A stretch of 62,339 bases of DNA, taken from NCBI RefSeq assembly GCF_019052365.1, contig NZ_JAHQUY010000007.1:1-62339 (forward strand), in the 5' to 3' direction. The notes beneath the pieces are model-generated. The model saw only the letters and a list, made by a program, of their open reading frames with translations. It had not been told where the DNA came from and searched no databases. The DNA comes from Leyella stercorea. GTDB taxonomy: Bacteria; Bacteroidota; Bacteroidia; Bacteroidales; Bacteroidaceae. This document shows, piece by piece, positions 7,787 through 15,993 of this stretch (position 1 is the first letter of the stretch; each line of letters starts with the position of its first letter). The position numbers and the translations under genes are program-made.

Positions 7787-8428
7787 TTATCGGTCCAAGT
7801 ACGGATTATGCGCCAACTCGTATCCCATTGTTGTCTTCGGTCCGTGACCGGGCAGCAATGTGATGTCGTCGGGGAACTGCACGAACATGCGCAGACTCTG
7901 TATAATCATCAGCATACTGCCGCCTTCGAAGTCGGTTCTGCCGATAGAACCGCGGAAGAGAGTGTCGCCGGTGAAGGCCACGCGCTCGTCCTTGATGTAG
8001 AGCACCACGCTGCCCATCGAGTGTCCCGGTGTTTCGATCACCTCGATGTCGTGCGAACCGAACCTGAGGTGAGCACCAGCTGTGAACGGCTTGATGTCCG
8101 AAGCGATAGGCTCTGTGAGAGCTATACCGAAGAACGCAGCCTGCTTGTCGGCAGCGCGAACGTAAGCCTCGTCAGACGCGTCGAGCTCCAGCGGCAATCC
8201 GTATGTGCTGGTGATGAAAGCGTCACCGAAGTTATGGTCGAGGTGACCATGCGTAGCGATAAGATGCACGGGGCGCAGTTCGTTCTCGTTGATATATTTC
8301 TCTATGGCGAGCTTCTCTGCCTCGGTGTATGCACCGCAGTCGATAATCACGCACTCCTTTGTCTCGTCGCTTACAACATAGCAGTTTTCCTGCAGCATGT
8401 TGCATGTGAATGTTTCTATATTGAGCAT
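7787..8428 (-). CDS. MBL-fold metallohydrolase (glyoxalase II-like)
   Basis: The 213-aa cytosolic protein has the metallo-beta-lactamase fold. Metal ligands are in THGHLDH (residues 59-65), TPGHSMGS and FTGDTLF, with a final LLPGHG. This layout fits the short glyoxalase II-like or YcbL group, whose substrates are thioesters or unknown. No rhodanese or lactamase addition is present. It is the first gene of a two-gene unit with ruvC, with no intervening base. The upstream spacer is a long pyrimidine tract. Confidence 0.88.
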   Translation of the reverse strand: MLNIETFTCNMLQENCYVVSDETKECVIIDCGAYTEAEKLAIEKYINENELRPVHLIATHGHLDHNFGDAFITSTYGLPLELDASDEAYVRAADKQAAFFGIALTEPIASDIKPFTAGAHLRFGSHDIEVIETPGHSMGSVVLYIKDERVAFTGDTLFRGSIGRTDFEGGSMLMIIQSLRMFVQFPDDITLLPGHGPKTTMGYELAHNPYLDR

Positions 8429-8454
8429 TGTTTCTTTTCTTTTTTGGGGGATAA

Positions 8455-8540
8455 GCCTCTTTATGCCTTTCTAAGCCTTTTCTAAGCCTCTTTAGGCCTT
8501 TGTAGACCTTTCTACTCTTTTACTTTTTTACTTTTTTACT
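8455..8540. repeat. Pyrimidine-rich short tandem repeats
   Basis: Units of about 10-11 bp (GCCTTTCTAAG-like, then TTTTTTAC) run through the spacer between rsmG and the MBL gene. A comparable TTTTTTAC tract lies at 1681-1750, also just after a minus-strand gene. The AAGCCTCTTTAGGC motif inside it recurs at 3090-3103. Confidence 0.6.
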
Positions 8541-8542
8541 TT

Positions 8543-9166
8543 TTAAAGCGGTAAGTAAATAAGATACTTCTCCTTGAACCACTCCTCCTTGAACATGTCG
8601 TGAATCTCGGTGAGGCTCACGATGTTCTTGAACGGCTTTGTCTCAGCCTGCAGGTCGCCGCCCTTAAGGCAGATTAGTCCGTTAGGCAGCGCGTTGTGCT
8701 GGTTCTTGCGGTTCACGTTCTTCTTTATTATCTTCACGAGGTCGGGCAGAGGCATCACAGCGCGACTCACCACAAAGTCGTACTGCGCCTTCTCCTCTTC
8801 GCCCGAAAGCTGTTCAGCCACCACGTTCTTCAGTCCGATAGCCTGCGCCACCTCGTTCACCACGCGAATCTTTTTGCCCGTGCGGTCGATGAGCTTGAAC
8901 TGGCAATCGGGGAACATAATGGCGAGCGGAATGCCAGGGAAGCCGCCGCCCGTGCCGAGGTCGAGCACCTTAGTGCCTTCGCGGAAGCGAATCTCGTGAG
9001 CGATGGCGAGCGAGTGGAGCACGTGATGCTCGTAGAAGTTGTCCATATCCTTGCGCGAGATGACGTTAATCTTGCTGTTCCAGTCCTCGTAGAGCGCCTT
9101 CAATGCAGCGAACTGCTCGCGCTGAGTGTCGCTCAGATTGGGGAAGTATTTCAGTATCAGTTCCAT
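8543..9166 (-). CDS. rsmG: 16S rRNA (guanine(527)-N7)-methyltransferase RsmG
   Basis: The 207-aa protein methylates N7 of G527 in 16S rRNA using SAM. The Rossmann-fold SAM site is VLDLGTGGGFPG (residues 67-78). Other RsmG features are SRKDMDNFYEHHVLHSLA near residue 37 and VVSRAVMPL near residue 130. Length is normal. It follows a small conserved gene on the same strand (39 bp upstream) and may be co-transcribed with it. Confidence 0.95.
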   Translation of the reverse strand: MELILKYFPNLSDTQREQFAALKALYEDWNSKINVISRKDMDNFYEHHVLHSLAIAHEIRFREGTKVLDLGTGGGFPGIPLAIMFPDCQFKLIDRTGKKIRVVNEVAQAIGLKNVVAEQLSGEEEKAQYDFVVSRAVMPLPDLVKIIKKNVNRKNQHNALPNGLICLKGGDLQAETKPFKNIVSLTEIHDMFKEEWFKEKYLIYLPL

Positions 9167-9205
9167 TTTCCTATAGTTCGTTGTATGTTTTTTGTTGTTT
9201 TCTGT

Positions 9206-9442
9206 TTAGTGCATTACGCATCCCGAAGGTTTTTCGCGGTCTTCAGCCTTTACGGCGCCAGCGTGCTGCTGACTGAACTCACGGTTGATGTCAGCCAGTT
9301 CGCGTCTGCCGAAGATATAGTCGTCGTACATATCGTCCATGTCGATGCCTTCGCAGTCGCAGTTGCCGAATCCGCCGAGCGCTTCCTTTACAATCTGCAT
9401 GCGCTCGTCTACGGTAGTGTCCTCTATAAGTAAGCTTTTCAT
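9206..9442 (-). CDS. Small conserved hypothetical protein, 78 aa
   Basis: The small acidic protein begins MKSLLIEDTTVDERMQIVKE and has two cysteines in NCDCEG. I recall similar short Bacteroidales proteins with the same opening and a MYDDYI-like segment, but no verified function. It has no signal peptide. It is 39 bp upstream of rsmG on the same strand, which suggests one transcript. Confidence 0.7.
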   Translation of the reverse strand: MKSLLIEDTTVDERMQIVKEALGGFGNCDCEGIDMDDMYDDYIFGRRELADINREFSQQHAGAVKAEDREKPSGCVMH

Positions 9443-9550
9443 ATTCTGTATTAATGCAATTTATATTGTTTTTAAGAGTGTAAAATTACAGAAAAAATCT
9501 GAAACGAGCGATTGTTTTTGGCAAAAGAAATGTTATTCAATATTTTTTTG

Positions 9551-9558
9551 TACTTTTG
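9551..9558 (+). promoter_or_regulatory. TACTTTTG promoter box for the porin
   Basis: TACTTTTG matches TAnnTTTG and lies 66 bp upstream of the porin start. The -33 region is T-rich without an exact TTTG at 19-20 nt. Confidence 0.5.
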
Positions 9559-9624
9559 TAATACATTTCAATAAAGCAACAATTTATTTAACAACTCATC
9601 TTTATCATTTCATAATAGCCTAAT

Positions 9625-10857
9625 ATGTTTAGCGTAAGAACAAAAAAACGGTTTTTGCTTGCAATAACTTCACTTTTCTTTTCGGTGGGCGCTTCAGCTC
9701 AAGGTAACAACACGCTTATGGGCGGCAACGACGCGGGCTTCGAGTCGATAGCCGAGCGCATCACTAAGCTCGAGAAACGTCACGACGCCTTCAATATCTA
9801 CGTCAACTTCGCCGGCTCGGTGAAGTCGGAGCACGACAGCCGTACCGACCAGTGGGAGTCGCGATTTGCCAACCGCCAGCTGCGTCTCGAGTTCAAAGGC
9901 ACCATCAACGACAAGCTCTTCTATCGTCTGCGCCACTGTCTTAACAAGTCGGCAAAGGGACAGAGCTTTGACAACTTCGCCGAGGCTACCGACATCATGA
10001 TGGTGGGCTACAACATCAACGACAAAGTCACCGTTGCCGGCGGCAAACTGGCGCAGCTGTGGGGCGGATACGAGTTCGACGAGAACCCGATATACGTCTA
10101 CGAATACTCGGACATCGTGAGCCATATGGGTGACTTCATGACTGGTGTGATGGTGAGCTATCGTCCCGTGTCAAACCACGAGTTCGCCTTCGAGATGAGC
10201 AACACATACCAAAAGAAGTTCTCCGACATATACGGCGCGTCGCCATACGTCTTTGAAGGCATCTCGCAGAAGCAGTTGAAGAAGTCGAGCGCACCGTTCT
10301 GTTATATCCTCAACTGGAACGGATCGATGTTCGGCGGAAAGCTCAACACGCGCTGGTCGTGCGGCTTGCAGTCGCTTGCAAAGGGCAAGCTGAGCCGCAT
10401 GGTGACGCTCGGTCAGCAGCTCAACCTGCCAAAGTTCCAGTGCTACCTCGACTATATGGGCGCGTTCGACCAGCTCGACATGCTTGGCATCGCCACGTCC
10501 GAACTGATGCCCGCAATAGTCGACGACGACGAATCTGGCTCAACGTTCCACTTCGGCAAGGTGAAGTATCACACGCTCACCGCAAAGACCGACTGGCAGT
10601 TTGCGCCCTCCTGGAACCTTCAGCTGAAGGGTATGTACGGCACAACCTCTGTGAGCGAATACGAGCATCTGCACAACTATCGTCGCAGCTATGGTTATGT
10701 GGGCAGTCTGGAGTATTTCCCCGTGAAGAAGCAGGACTTCCGCCTGTTCCTCTCGTACGCAGGTCGCAAGTACGACTACACACGCCGCTGCGGACTCACC
10801 GATTATAATACAGACCGTGTGGAGCTTGGCGTGATATACCGCATCAAGGCGTACTAA
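9625..10857 (+). CDS. Outer-membrane porin (OprO/OprP-like)
   Basis: The 410-aa protein has a signal peptide ending at SVGASA-QG (about residue 25), then a short coiled-coil-prone stretch (SIAERITKLEKRHDAFNIYV). The rest alternates amphipathic beta strands typical of a 16-strand phosphate-selective-porin-like barrel (RQLRLEFKGTINDKLFYRLR; GGKLAQLWGGYE). The final residues (VELGVIYRIKAY) fit an outer-membrane C-terminal strand ending in an aromatic residue. Substrate is unknown. It faces hrpB convergently with only 29 bp between stops. Confidence 0.82.
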   Translation: MFSVRTKKRFLLAITSLFFSVGASAQGNNTLMGGNDAGFESIAERITKLEKRHDAFNIYVNFAGSVKSEHDSRTDQWESRFANRQLRLEFKGTINDKLFYRLRHCLNKSAKGQSFDNFAEATDIMMVGYNINDKVTVAGGKLAQLWGGYEFDENPIYVYEYSDIVSHMGDFMTGVMVSYRPVSNHEFAFEMSNTYQKKFSDIYGASPYVFEGISQKQLKKSSAPFCYILNWNGSMFGGKLNTRWSCGLQSLAKGKLSRMVTLGQQLNLPKFQCYLDYMGAFDQLDMLGIATSELMPAIVDDDESGSTFHFGKVKYHTLTAKTDWQFAPSWNLQLKGMYGTTSVSEYEHLHNYRRSYGYVGSLEYFPVKKQDFRLFLSYAGRKYDYTRRCGLTDYNTDRVELGVIYRIKAY

Positions 10858-10886
10858 AACTCTTTTTATGTTATTATTTTAGCTGT

Positions 10887-13598
10887 TCATTTTCTTTTCA
10901 CGCCTCTCACAGCCTCTGCCTCCAGCGGGTTTTCGGGCCAGTAGTGCTTCGGGTATCTGCGTCTCAGCTCCTTGCGCACCTCGAAGTATGTGCCTTGCCA
11001 GAAACTGGCGAGGTCTTGCGTCAGCTGCACTGGCTTGAAGCCCGGCGAGAGAAGTTCCATAAGAAGCGGTTGCCTGCCGTCGTCGACACACGGCGTGCGC
11101 TCCATGCCGAAACACTCTTGCAGACGCACGCTCAGCACCGGCGCTTCGGCACCCGAACGGTAGTCGATGTGTATGTGCGAACCCGTCGGCACCTCGATGT
11201 GTGTCGGCGCCAACCGATCTACCTCCAGCTGCGCCTCGTACGGCAGAAAGTTCCATATTATATCTGCAAGGTTCAGCTTTCTCAGTTCCTGCACACTCGT
11301 CTTCACGCGTCCGCCTTCTTCGAGATAGAACGGCAGCCAGTCGGCGGCGGTGCTCAGCAAGTGTTCTGTCGACACGTCGGGCAACGCCATTTCGGGATGC
11401 CACGCCGCCACCTGCGCCACACGCCGCTGCACCTGCTCCACGGCTTTCTCACTCCACGCCATCATCGTCAGTCCGTCTTTTTTCATCGCCTCGCACACTA
11501 TGCCCTTCAAGCGCTCCTTGTCGGCGTCGTGTATCGGTTTCTGGCTGAGCATGAGCTTGCCTATACGCTGCTCGCGCTGCATCACCACGCAGCCCTGCTT
11601 CGTGTCCCATGCGATGTTGTCCACCTCCTTTACGAACTCTTTTTCGAGATCATCGGGGGCTATCGGTGCGGCGAGAAACACTCTGCCCGTTGTGCCAGGC
11701 GCACTGTAGAGCGACGCTATGGCAAGCCACGAGTGAGCCGACTGCTGGTCGGCAGCGTCCAGCTGCACGTTTGCGCCACTCGCAAGTCTATAGCCGCCGA
11801 TGCTGTTCGTGCTGTGCGCAATGCGCTCAGGATAGGCGTAAGCCACAAGCAGTCCTACCTCCATCGGCGCCGGGTCGCGGTTATCTTCGTCGGTGTGCGC
11901 CATGCGACGATACCCGGCTGCAATTTTCGCTATACGCTGCCATTTGCCCAGCTGCTTCTTGCGGCGTGCGGCACGCAGAGCGGAGAGGCGCAGCGTGAGG
12001 TCGGTGCCGCCGCTCTCGGATAGCGGGTCTTTCTCTTCGAGCAGAGCCGCAATGTCGCAAGCCAAAGAGGTGTTGTTGTGGTGAGATGTTGAGGTGGTGA
12101 GGTGTTGTTGGTGCACTTCTTGCTCTGGCAAGCGGCAAAAGCCGAGCGGAGACAAGTGCACCCCCTGAGGTGTTGAGGTGGTGAGATTGGTTGTTGCGAG
12201 AATCATTCTTGCGATACGCGGATGGCAGGGTAGTGTAGCCATTCGCTTTCCGATAGACGTTATATTGCCGTTCTCGTCGATGGCGCCGAGCGCAGTGAGT
12301 AGCTCTTTCGCCTTGAACACACCGGCACGCGGTGGCATGGTGAGCCACGGAAGGGCTTCAGCGTTGCTCTCGCCGAAGGCAGCCGTGTCGAGCACCATCG
12401 GCGCAAGGTCGGCTTCTTCAATCTCTGGTTTGCGTTGTTCAGCCATAAGATGCTCCGACGCTTTCGTCCAAAGACGATAGCACACGCCTTCAGCCACACG
12501 ACCTGCACGTCCCATGCGCTGCGTAGCCATGTCCATGCTGATGCGCACGGTCTCAAGATGACTCAGTCCGGTGCGTGCGTCGAACACTACTTGTCGGCAC
12601 AGTCCTGCGTCTATCACCACGCGCACGCCCTCAATCGTGATTGATGTCTCGGCGATGGGCGTTGCTATCACAATCTTGCGCTCGCCGGGTGCAGACGGGG
12701 CGATGGCGCGGCGCTGATCTTCAGGCGAGAGGTTGCCGTAGAGGGGGTGTATGGTGAGGTGTTGAGATGTTGAGGTGTTGATGGGTTGAGATGGTGAGGT
12801 GTTGAGGTGTTGATGGGTTGAGGTGTTGATGGGTTGAGATGGTGATGCGGTGAGGTGTTGAGACTTGCTGAGCAGTTCAAAGCAGCGTTCAATCTCTGCC
12901 TGTCCTGGTAGAAACACAAGAATGTCGCCTTCATATTTCTTGTACGCCTCGATGGTTGTTGAGGCTGCTGCGGCAGCAATGTCGTGCGGATCGGTGTCCT
13001 CGTCGGCATAATGCAGTTCTACGGGAAACATGCGGCCCTCGCTCTCTATGAGCGGAGCCTGCAATGCCGCACATATATTGCTGGCGTCGATTGTTGCCGA
13101 CATGATAACAACCTTCAGGTCGGGGCGTATTATCTGCTGCGCCTGACGGGTCAGCGCAAGGGCAAGGTCGGAGTTGATGCTGCGCTCGTGAAACTCGTCG
13201 AAGATAACTACGCTCACGCCGTCGAGCGTTGCGTCGTCTACAATCATGCGCGTCAGAATGCCTTCAGTCAGCACTTCGATGCGTGTACGTTTCGACACCC
13301 GACTCTCGAACCTGACTCTGTATCCTACGGTTTCGCCCACCTGCTCGCCAAGCATCTGCGCCATGCGCTCCGCAATCTGTCGCGCAGCCAGTCGGCGTGG
13401 CTCGAGCATTAGTATCTTCTCGCCTTCGCCGAGCGAGGAGAGAATAGTCAATGGCAGCAATGTCGACTTGCCGGCGCCTGGAGGAGCCGTCACTACGAGC
13501 GAACTGTTGGTATGCAGGGCTTCGTTCACGCCGACCGCAATCTGCGACGCAGGCAGCAAAGCCCACTGGCGGGTTATATCTTGTGTGGAAAAACTCAT
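10887..13598 (-). CDS. hrpB: ATP-dependent helicase HrpB with two in-frame repeat insertions
   Basis: The 903-aa protein is a DEAH-box helicase of the HrpB family. Walker A is APPGAGKST (residues 38-46), the box II motif is DEFH (134-137), motif III is SAT (167-169), and motif VI is MGRAGR (362-367). The C-terminal part has the HrpB_C region near SPGFKPVQLTQDLASFW. Two insertions of about 38 aa (residues 245-282) and 43 aa (469-511) break otherwise conserved segments (before LYGNLSPEDQ and before SLACDIAALLEEKDPL). They are Ser/Thr/Gln/His/Asn/Pro-rich and are encoded by simple repeats also found between genes. HrpB function in bacteria is poorly defined (RNA metabolism). Both insertions keep the frame. 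Confidence 0.93.
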   Translation of the reverse strand: MSFSTQDITRQWALLPASQIAVGVNEALHTNSSLVVTAPPGAGKSTLLPLTILSSLGEGEKILMLEPRRLAARQIAERMAQMLGEQVGETVGYRVRFESRVSKRTRIEVLTEGILTRMIVDDATLDGVSVVIFDEFHERSINSDLALALTRQAQQIIRPDLKVVIMSATIDASNICAALQAPLIESEGRMFPVELHYADEDTDPHDIAAAAASTTIEAYKKYEGDILVFLPGQAEIERCFELLSKSQHLTASPSQPINTSTHQHLNTSPSQPINTSTSQHLTIHPLYGNLSPEDQRRAIAPSAPGERKIVIATPIAETSITIEGVRVVIDAGLCRQVVFDARTGLSHLETVRISMDMATQRMGRAGRVAEGVCYRLWTKASEHLMAEQRKPEIEEADLAPMVLDTAAFGESNAEALPWLTMPPRAGVFKAKELLTALGAIDENGNITSIGKRMATLPCHPRIARMILATTNLTTSTPQGVHLSPLGFCRLPEQEVHQQHLTTSTSHHNNTSLACDIAALLEEKDPLSESGGTDLTLRLSALRAARRKKQLGKWQRIAKIAAGYRRMAHTDEDNRDPAPMEVGLLVAYAYPERIAHSTNSIGGYRLASGANVQLDAADQQSAHSWLAIASLYSAPGTTGRVFLAAPIAPDDLEKEFVKEVDNIAWDTKQGCVVMQREQRIGKLMLSQKPIHDADKERLKGIVCEAMKKDGLTMMAWSEKAVEQVQRRVAQVAAWHPEMALPDVSTEHLLSTAADWLPFYLEEGGRVKTSVQELRKLNLADIIWNFLPYEAQLEVDRLAPTHIEVPTGSHIHIDYRSGAEAPVLSVRLQECFGMERTPCVDDGRQPLLMELLSPGFKPVQLTQDLASFWQGTYFEVRKELRRRYPKHYWPENPLEAEAVRGVKRK
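12066..12194 (-). repeat. Repeat insertion in hrpB with an embedded 53-bp palindromic module
   Basis: GAGGTGTTGAGGTGGTGAG-type simple repeats flank a core bounded by GGTGCACTT (12110-12118) and AAGTGCACC (12154-12162). The core includes GCAAGCGGCAAAAGCCGAGC (12128-12147). Nearly the same sequence, inverted, lies in an intergenic repeat at 20163-20182. The insertion is about 129 bp, a multiple of three. Confidence 0.8.
12753..12866 (-). repeat. Simple-repeat insertion in hrpB
   Basis: Imperfect units of GAGGTGTTGAT and GGGTTGAGATGGT repeat over about 114 bp and encode a run rich in N, T, S, P, Q, H. The same GTTGAGATG/GTTGAGGTG repeats occur in the intergenic region at 31311-31380. The reading frame is kept. 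Confidence 0.85.
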
Positions 13599-13615
13599 TG
13601 TTACTTGATTTGTAT

Positions 13616-13703
13616 AATGTTAAAACCGGTTCTCTTTAATGTTAAAACCAGTTCTTTATCTTATTAAGCTCGGTTCTCTCTACTGAAAAACCTGTCGGTT
13701 AAT
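13616..13703. repeat. Tandem array, 22-bp period (four units)
   Basis: Units start at 13616, 13638, 13660 and 13682. The first two share AATGTTAAAACC and differ at few positions; the third keeps CGGTTCTCT; the fourth is the most diverged. It lies just upstream of hrpB, between hrpB and the divergent fetAB-like operon. It has the same period as the arrays at 22.7, 36.6, 52.2 and 61.0 kb. Confidence 0.75.
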
Positions 13704-13763
13704 CAGCTGCAAAATTAACTCTTCATTTTGACAACCACAAACTAATGCCGTTTTTTTAGGCTA

Positions 13764-13825
13764 TTCGCTTTCTGTTTACAATTGTTTTCTGTACTTTTGT
13801 ACCTCGTATAAACTCAGAAAGCGAA
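13764..13825 (+). promoter_or_regulatory. Promoter box within an 11-bp dyad
   Basis: TACTTTTG (13792-13799) is the likely -7 box of the fetAB-like operon. It is framed by TTCGCTTTCTG (13764-13774) and CAGAAAGCGAA (13815-13825), a perfect inverted repeat with 40 bp between arms. Because the left arm is upstream of the start of transcription, the dyad would act as DNA (operator) rather than as an RNA hairpin. No regulator is known. Confidence 0.55.
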
Positions 13826-13831
13826 ACAACA

Positions 13832-14452
13832 ATGATATTTGAATTTAAGGATGCTACGGCTACAAATGGTGGCGAAACCCTCTTCAGCGGCGTTTCGTTC
13901 GTGGCTCGTCCGGGCGATGCGGTTGCCGTCACGGGCGATGCTGTGGCTCGGAAGGCTCTGCTGTTTGCCATGCTCGGCTTGCGACCGCTTAAGTCGGGTT
14001 GGGTGAGCATCGACGGTGAGCCGGTTACAGCCGTCACCGGCAATTACTTCCGCCAGTTCATAGCCTATCAGCCCGACACGCTCGACTTCGAAGGGCTCAC
14101 CGTGCAGGAGGTGTCGAAGAGTCAGTTCGCCATTAAAGCCAACGCCGACTACGCTTATTCGGCGAAGGCTGTCGCTGCCGAGCTTTCGGCTCTCGGTGTA
14201 GACGCCGATTGTATGCAGAAAGGCTTCGACGAGATGGATGAAGCTGTGGCTCAGCGTGCGTCGCTCGTGCTTGTCGGCATGTTCGAACGCCAGTTGCTGT
14301 TGCTTGATAATCCTACGTCGCATCAGGACGAGGCTGGCTGTCAGCTCGTAGCCGGATATATCAAGCAGAAACGGTCGGAGGGCGTAGCCTTGATTGTGGC
14401 TACAGCCGACGAGAACCTGCTTGCGGTGTGCAACAAAAGAGTTAACTTGTAA
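13832..14452 (+). CDS. FetA-like ABC ATPase domain, catalytically degenerate
   Basis: The 206-aa protein has the layout of a short ABC nucleotide-binding domain: FKDATATNGGETLFSGVSF, then a Walker A position, a Q-loop (AYQPDTLDF, Gln80), a Walker B position and a D-loop-like segment. The key residues are lost. Walker A reads GDAVARKA (residues 35-42), with Arg for the last Gly and Ala for Ser/Thr. The signature is DEAVAQR instead of LSGGQ. Walker B is LLLLDN with Asn for Glu. The switch His is absent (ATADE). It is followed after 17 bp by an intact fetB-type permease gene, so it is likely expressed as its partner. ATP hydrolysis is doubtful. Confidence 0.78.
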   Translation: MIFEFKDATATNGGETLFSGVSFVARPGDAVAVTGDAVARKALLFAMLGLRPLKSGWVSIDGEPVTAVTGNYFRQFIAYQPDTLDFEGLTVQEVSKSQFAIKANADYAYSAKAVAAELSALGVDADCMQKGFDEMDEAVAQRASLVLVGMFERQLLLLDNPTSHQDEAGCQLVAGYIKQKRSEGVALIVATADENLLAVCNKRVNL

Positions 14453-14469
14453 ACGAAACATTTATAGCT

Positions 14470-15243
14470 ATGGTAAATCTTTGGATAGCATTGGCACTCG
14501 GTGTCATTTTCATAATAATACCCGTCGTAGTGATGGGCACTTTAGGCGTCAATATGTTCGGCAAGATGCTGAAAGGCTTCTTCTCTATGGCGCTGAAAGT
14601 GGGTGTCATAGCCTTGTTTGTCTATTGGCTTGTGCAGTGGGACAGCTTCGTGTTCGACGTTCTGTTCGTCATCGCTATGCTCTTCTACTCGGCTATTGAG
14701 GTAAAGGTGAGGGCACGTCTGCGCTCTACGTCTTATGTCATCCCGGTTCTGGCTGGTCTCTTCGCCGGCACAATGCTCACCGGTGCTGGCTTGCTGCTCG
14801 TCAACATCACGTCGCTGGCGGCTCTTAGCGCGCGTTTCGTGCTGCCCGTGTTCGCCATTCTGCTTACCGGCACAGCCGATGTGTTGGCTCGCTCTATGTC
14901 GATGTACTACGCCGGACTGCGCCATCACAACCAGTTCTACTATTATATGCTCGGCAACGGCGCCACGCATCATGAGGCACTGAGTTATCTCACACGCCGT
15001 GCTGTGCAGCAGGCTGCCGCATGCGGCATAAGCGCTTTGGTCGGCGGCACATCCGTAGGCGCCGGAGCGGCAATGATGTGGGCAATGATTATGGGCGGTT
15101 CGACGGTTGTCGACGCTGTAGTGCTCTTTGTGCTACTCTTGCTCGGCGTGTTCTGCTCGTCAATAGTGGCTACTGTGGTGGCTGTAAAGGTGGCGCGTCG
15201 CTATTCGCTCGATGCTTACGGACGAATGAAAAACACCAAATAA
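14470..15243 (+). CDS. fetB: FetB/YbbM family (UPF0014) membrane permease
   Basis: The 257-aa protein is an integral membrane protein with about seven hydrophobic segments. Family signatures include EVKVRARLRST, RFVLPVFAILLTGTADVLARSMS and the conserved SVGAGAAMMWAMIMGGS. In E. coli, FetB with FetA forms an exporter linked to iron homeostasis and oxidative stress resistance. It lies 17 bp after the degenerate ATPase and its stop touches the ATG of the HAD gene, so the three form one operon. The substrate here is inferred only from the family. Confidence 0.85.
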   Translation: MVNLWIALALGVIFIIIPVVVMGTLGVNMFGKMLKGFFSMALKVGVIALFVYWLVQWDSFVFDVLFVIAMLFYSAIEVKVRARLRSTSYVIPVLAGLFAGTMLTGAGLLLVNITSLAALSARFVLPVFAILLTGTADVLARSMSMYYAGLRHHNQFYYYMLGNGATHHEALSYLTRRAVQQAAACGISALVGGTSVGAGAAMMWAMIMGGSTVVDAVVLFVLLLLGVFCSSIVATVVAVKVARRYSLDAYGRMKNTK

Positions 15244-15993
15244 ATGCTGAACAATACTGATTGCTGTACCTCGCACGACAAGTTGCGAGGCATACGCGCT
15301 ATTGCGTTTGATGCCGACGACACGCTTTGGGAGTTGCAGAACCATTTCGAGGCTGTTGAGCACGAATACTGCCGACTGCTTGCTCCGTGGGGCTGTAGCG
15401 ACGAGGTGTCGGCGGCGCTCTTCGCTACTGAGACGGCTAACATGGCAGACATGGGCTACGGCTGCAAGGCTTTCACTATCTCGCTTGTAGAGAATGCGGT
15501 GCGGGTGAGTCATGGTGCTGTTACGGGCGACATCATCGGACGCATAGTGGAACTTGGAAAGAGTCTGCTTCACCTCGATGCCACACCGCTTGAGGGCGTA
15601 GAAGAGACGCTGCGCTATCTGCACGACCTGACCGACGCACATGGCGCACGCCGATACCGGCTGGCTGTGTTCACCAAAGGCGAACTGCTCGACCAGGAGA
15701 ACAAGTTGCGCCGTTCGGGGCTTGCGCCTTTCTTCGATGTGGTGAGCATCGTGAGCGACAAGACCAAGGAGGCTTATCACCATCTGTGCTCCGACCTTGA
15801 GGTGACGCCAACCCAACTGCTTATGGTTGGCAACAGCTTCCGTAGCGACATCGCCCCTGCGTTGCAGATTGGCGCCTACGCCGTGCATGTTCCGTTCCGC
15901 ACCATCTGGGCGCACGAAAAGACGGAGGAATATGAGCATGAGCGGCTGTGGAGAATAAATAGTTTGAAGGAAATGCTGAGTTTTGAATTTTGA
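15244..15993 (+). CDS. HAD family hydrolase
   Basis: The 249-aa cytosolic protein has HAD motif I AFDADDTLW (nucleophile Asp in residues 22-25), motif II VFTKGE (Thr), Lys in SDKTKEAYHH for motif III, and motif IV VGNSFRSDI. The alpha-helical cap between motifs I and II fits subfamily IA (phosphoglycolate phosphatase-like). Substrate unknown. The ATG follows the fetB stop without a gap. The C-terminus runs into a repeat region. Confidence 0.88.
   Translation: MLNNTDCCTSHDKLRGIRAIAFDADDTLWELQNHFEAVEHEYCRLLAPWGCSDEVSAALFATETANMADMGYGCKAFTISLVENAVRVSHGAVTGDIIGRIVELGKSLLHLDATPLEGVEETLRYLHDLTDAHGARRYRLAVFTKGELLDQENKLRRSGLAPFFDVVSIVSDKTKEAYHHLCSDLEVTPTQLLMVGNSFRSDIAPALQIGAYAVHVPFRTIWAHEKTEEYEHERLWRINSLKEMLSFEF

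Noticed and set aside
7220..8485. 421-codon + strand ORF
   Set aside because: It covers ruvC and the MBL gene on the other strand, both certain.
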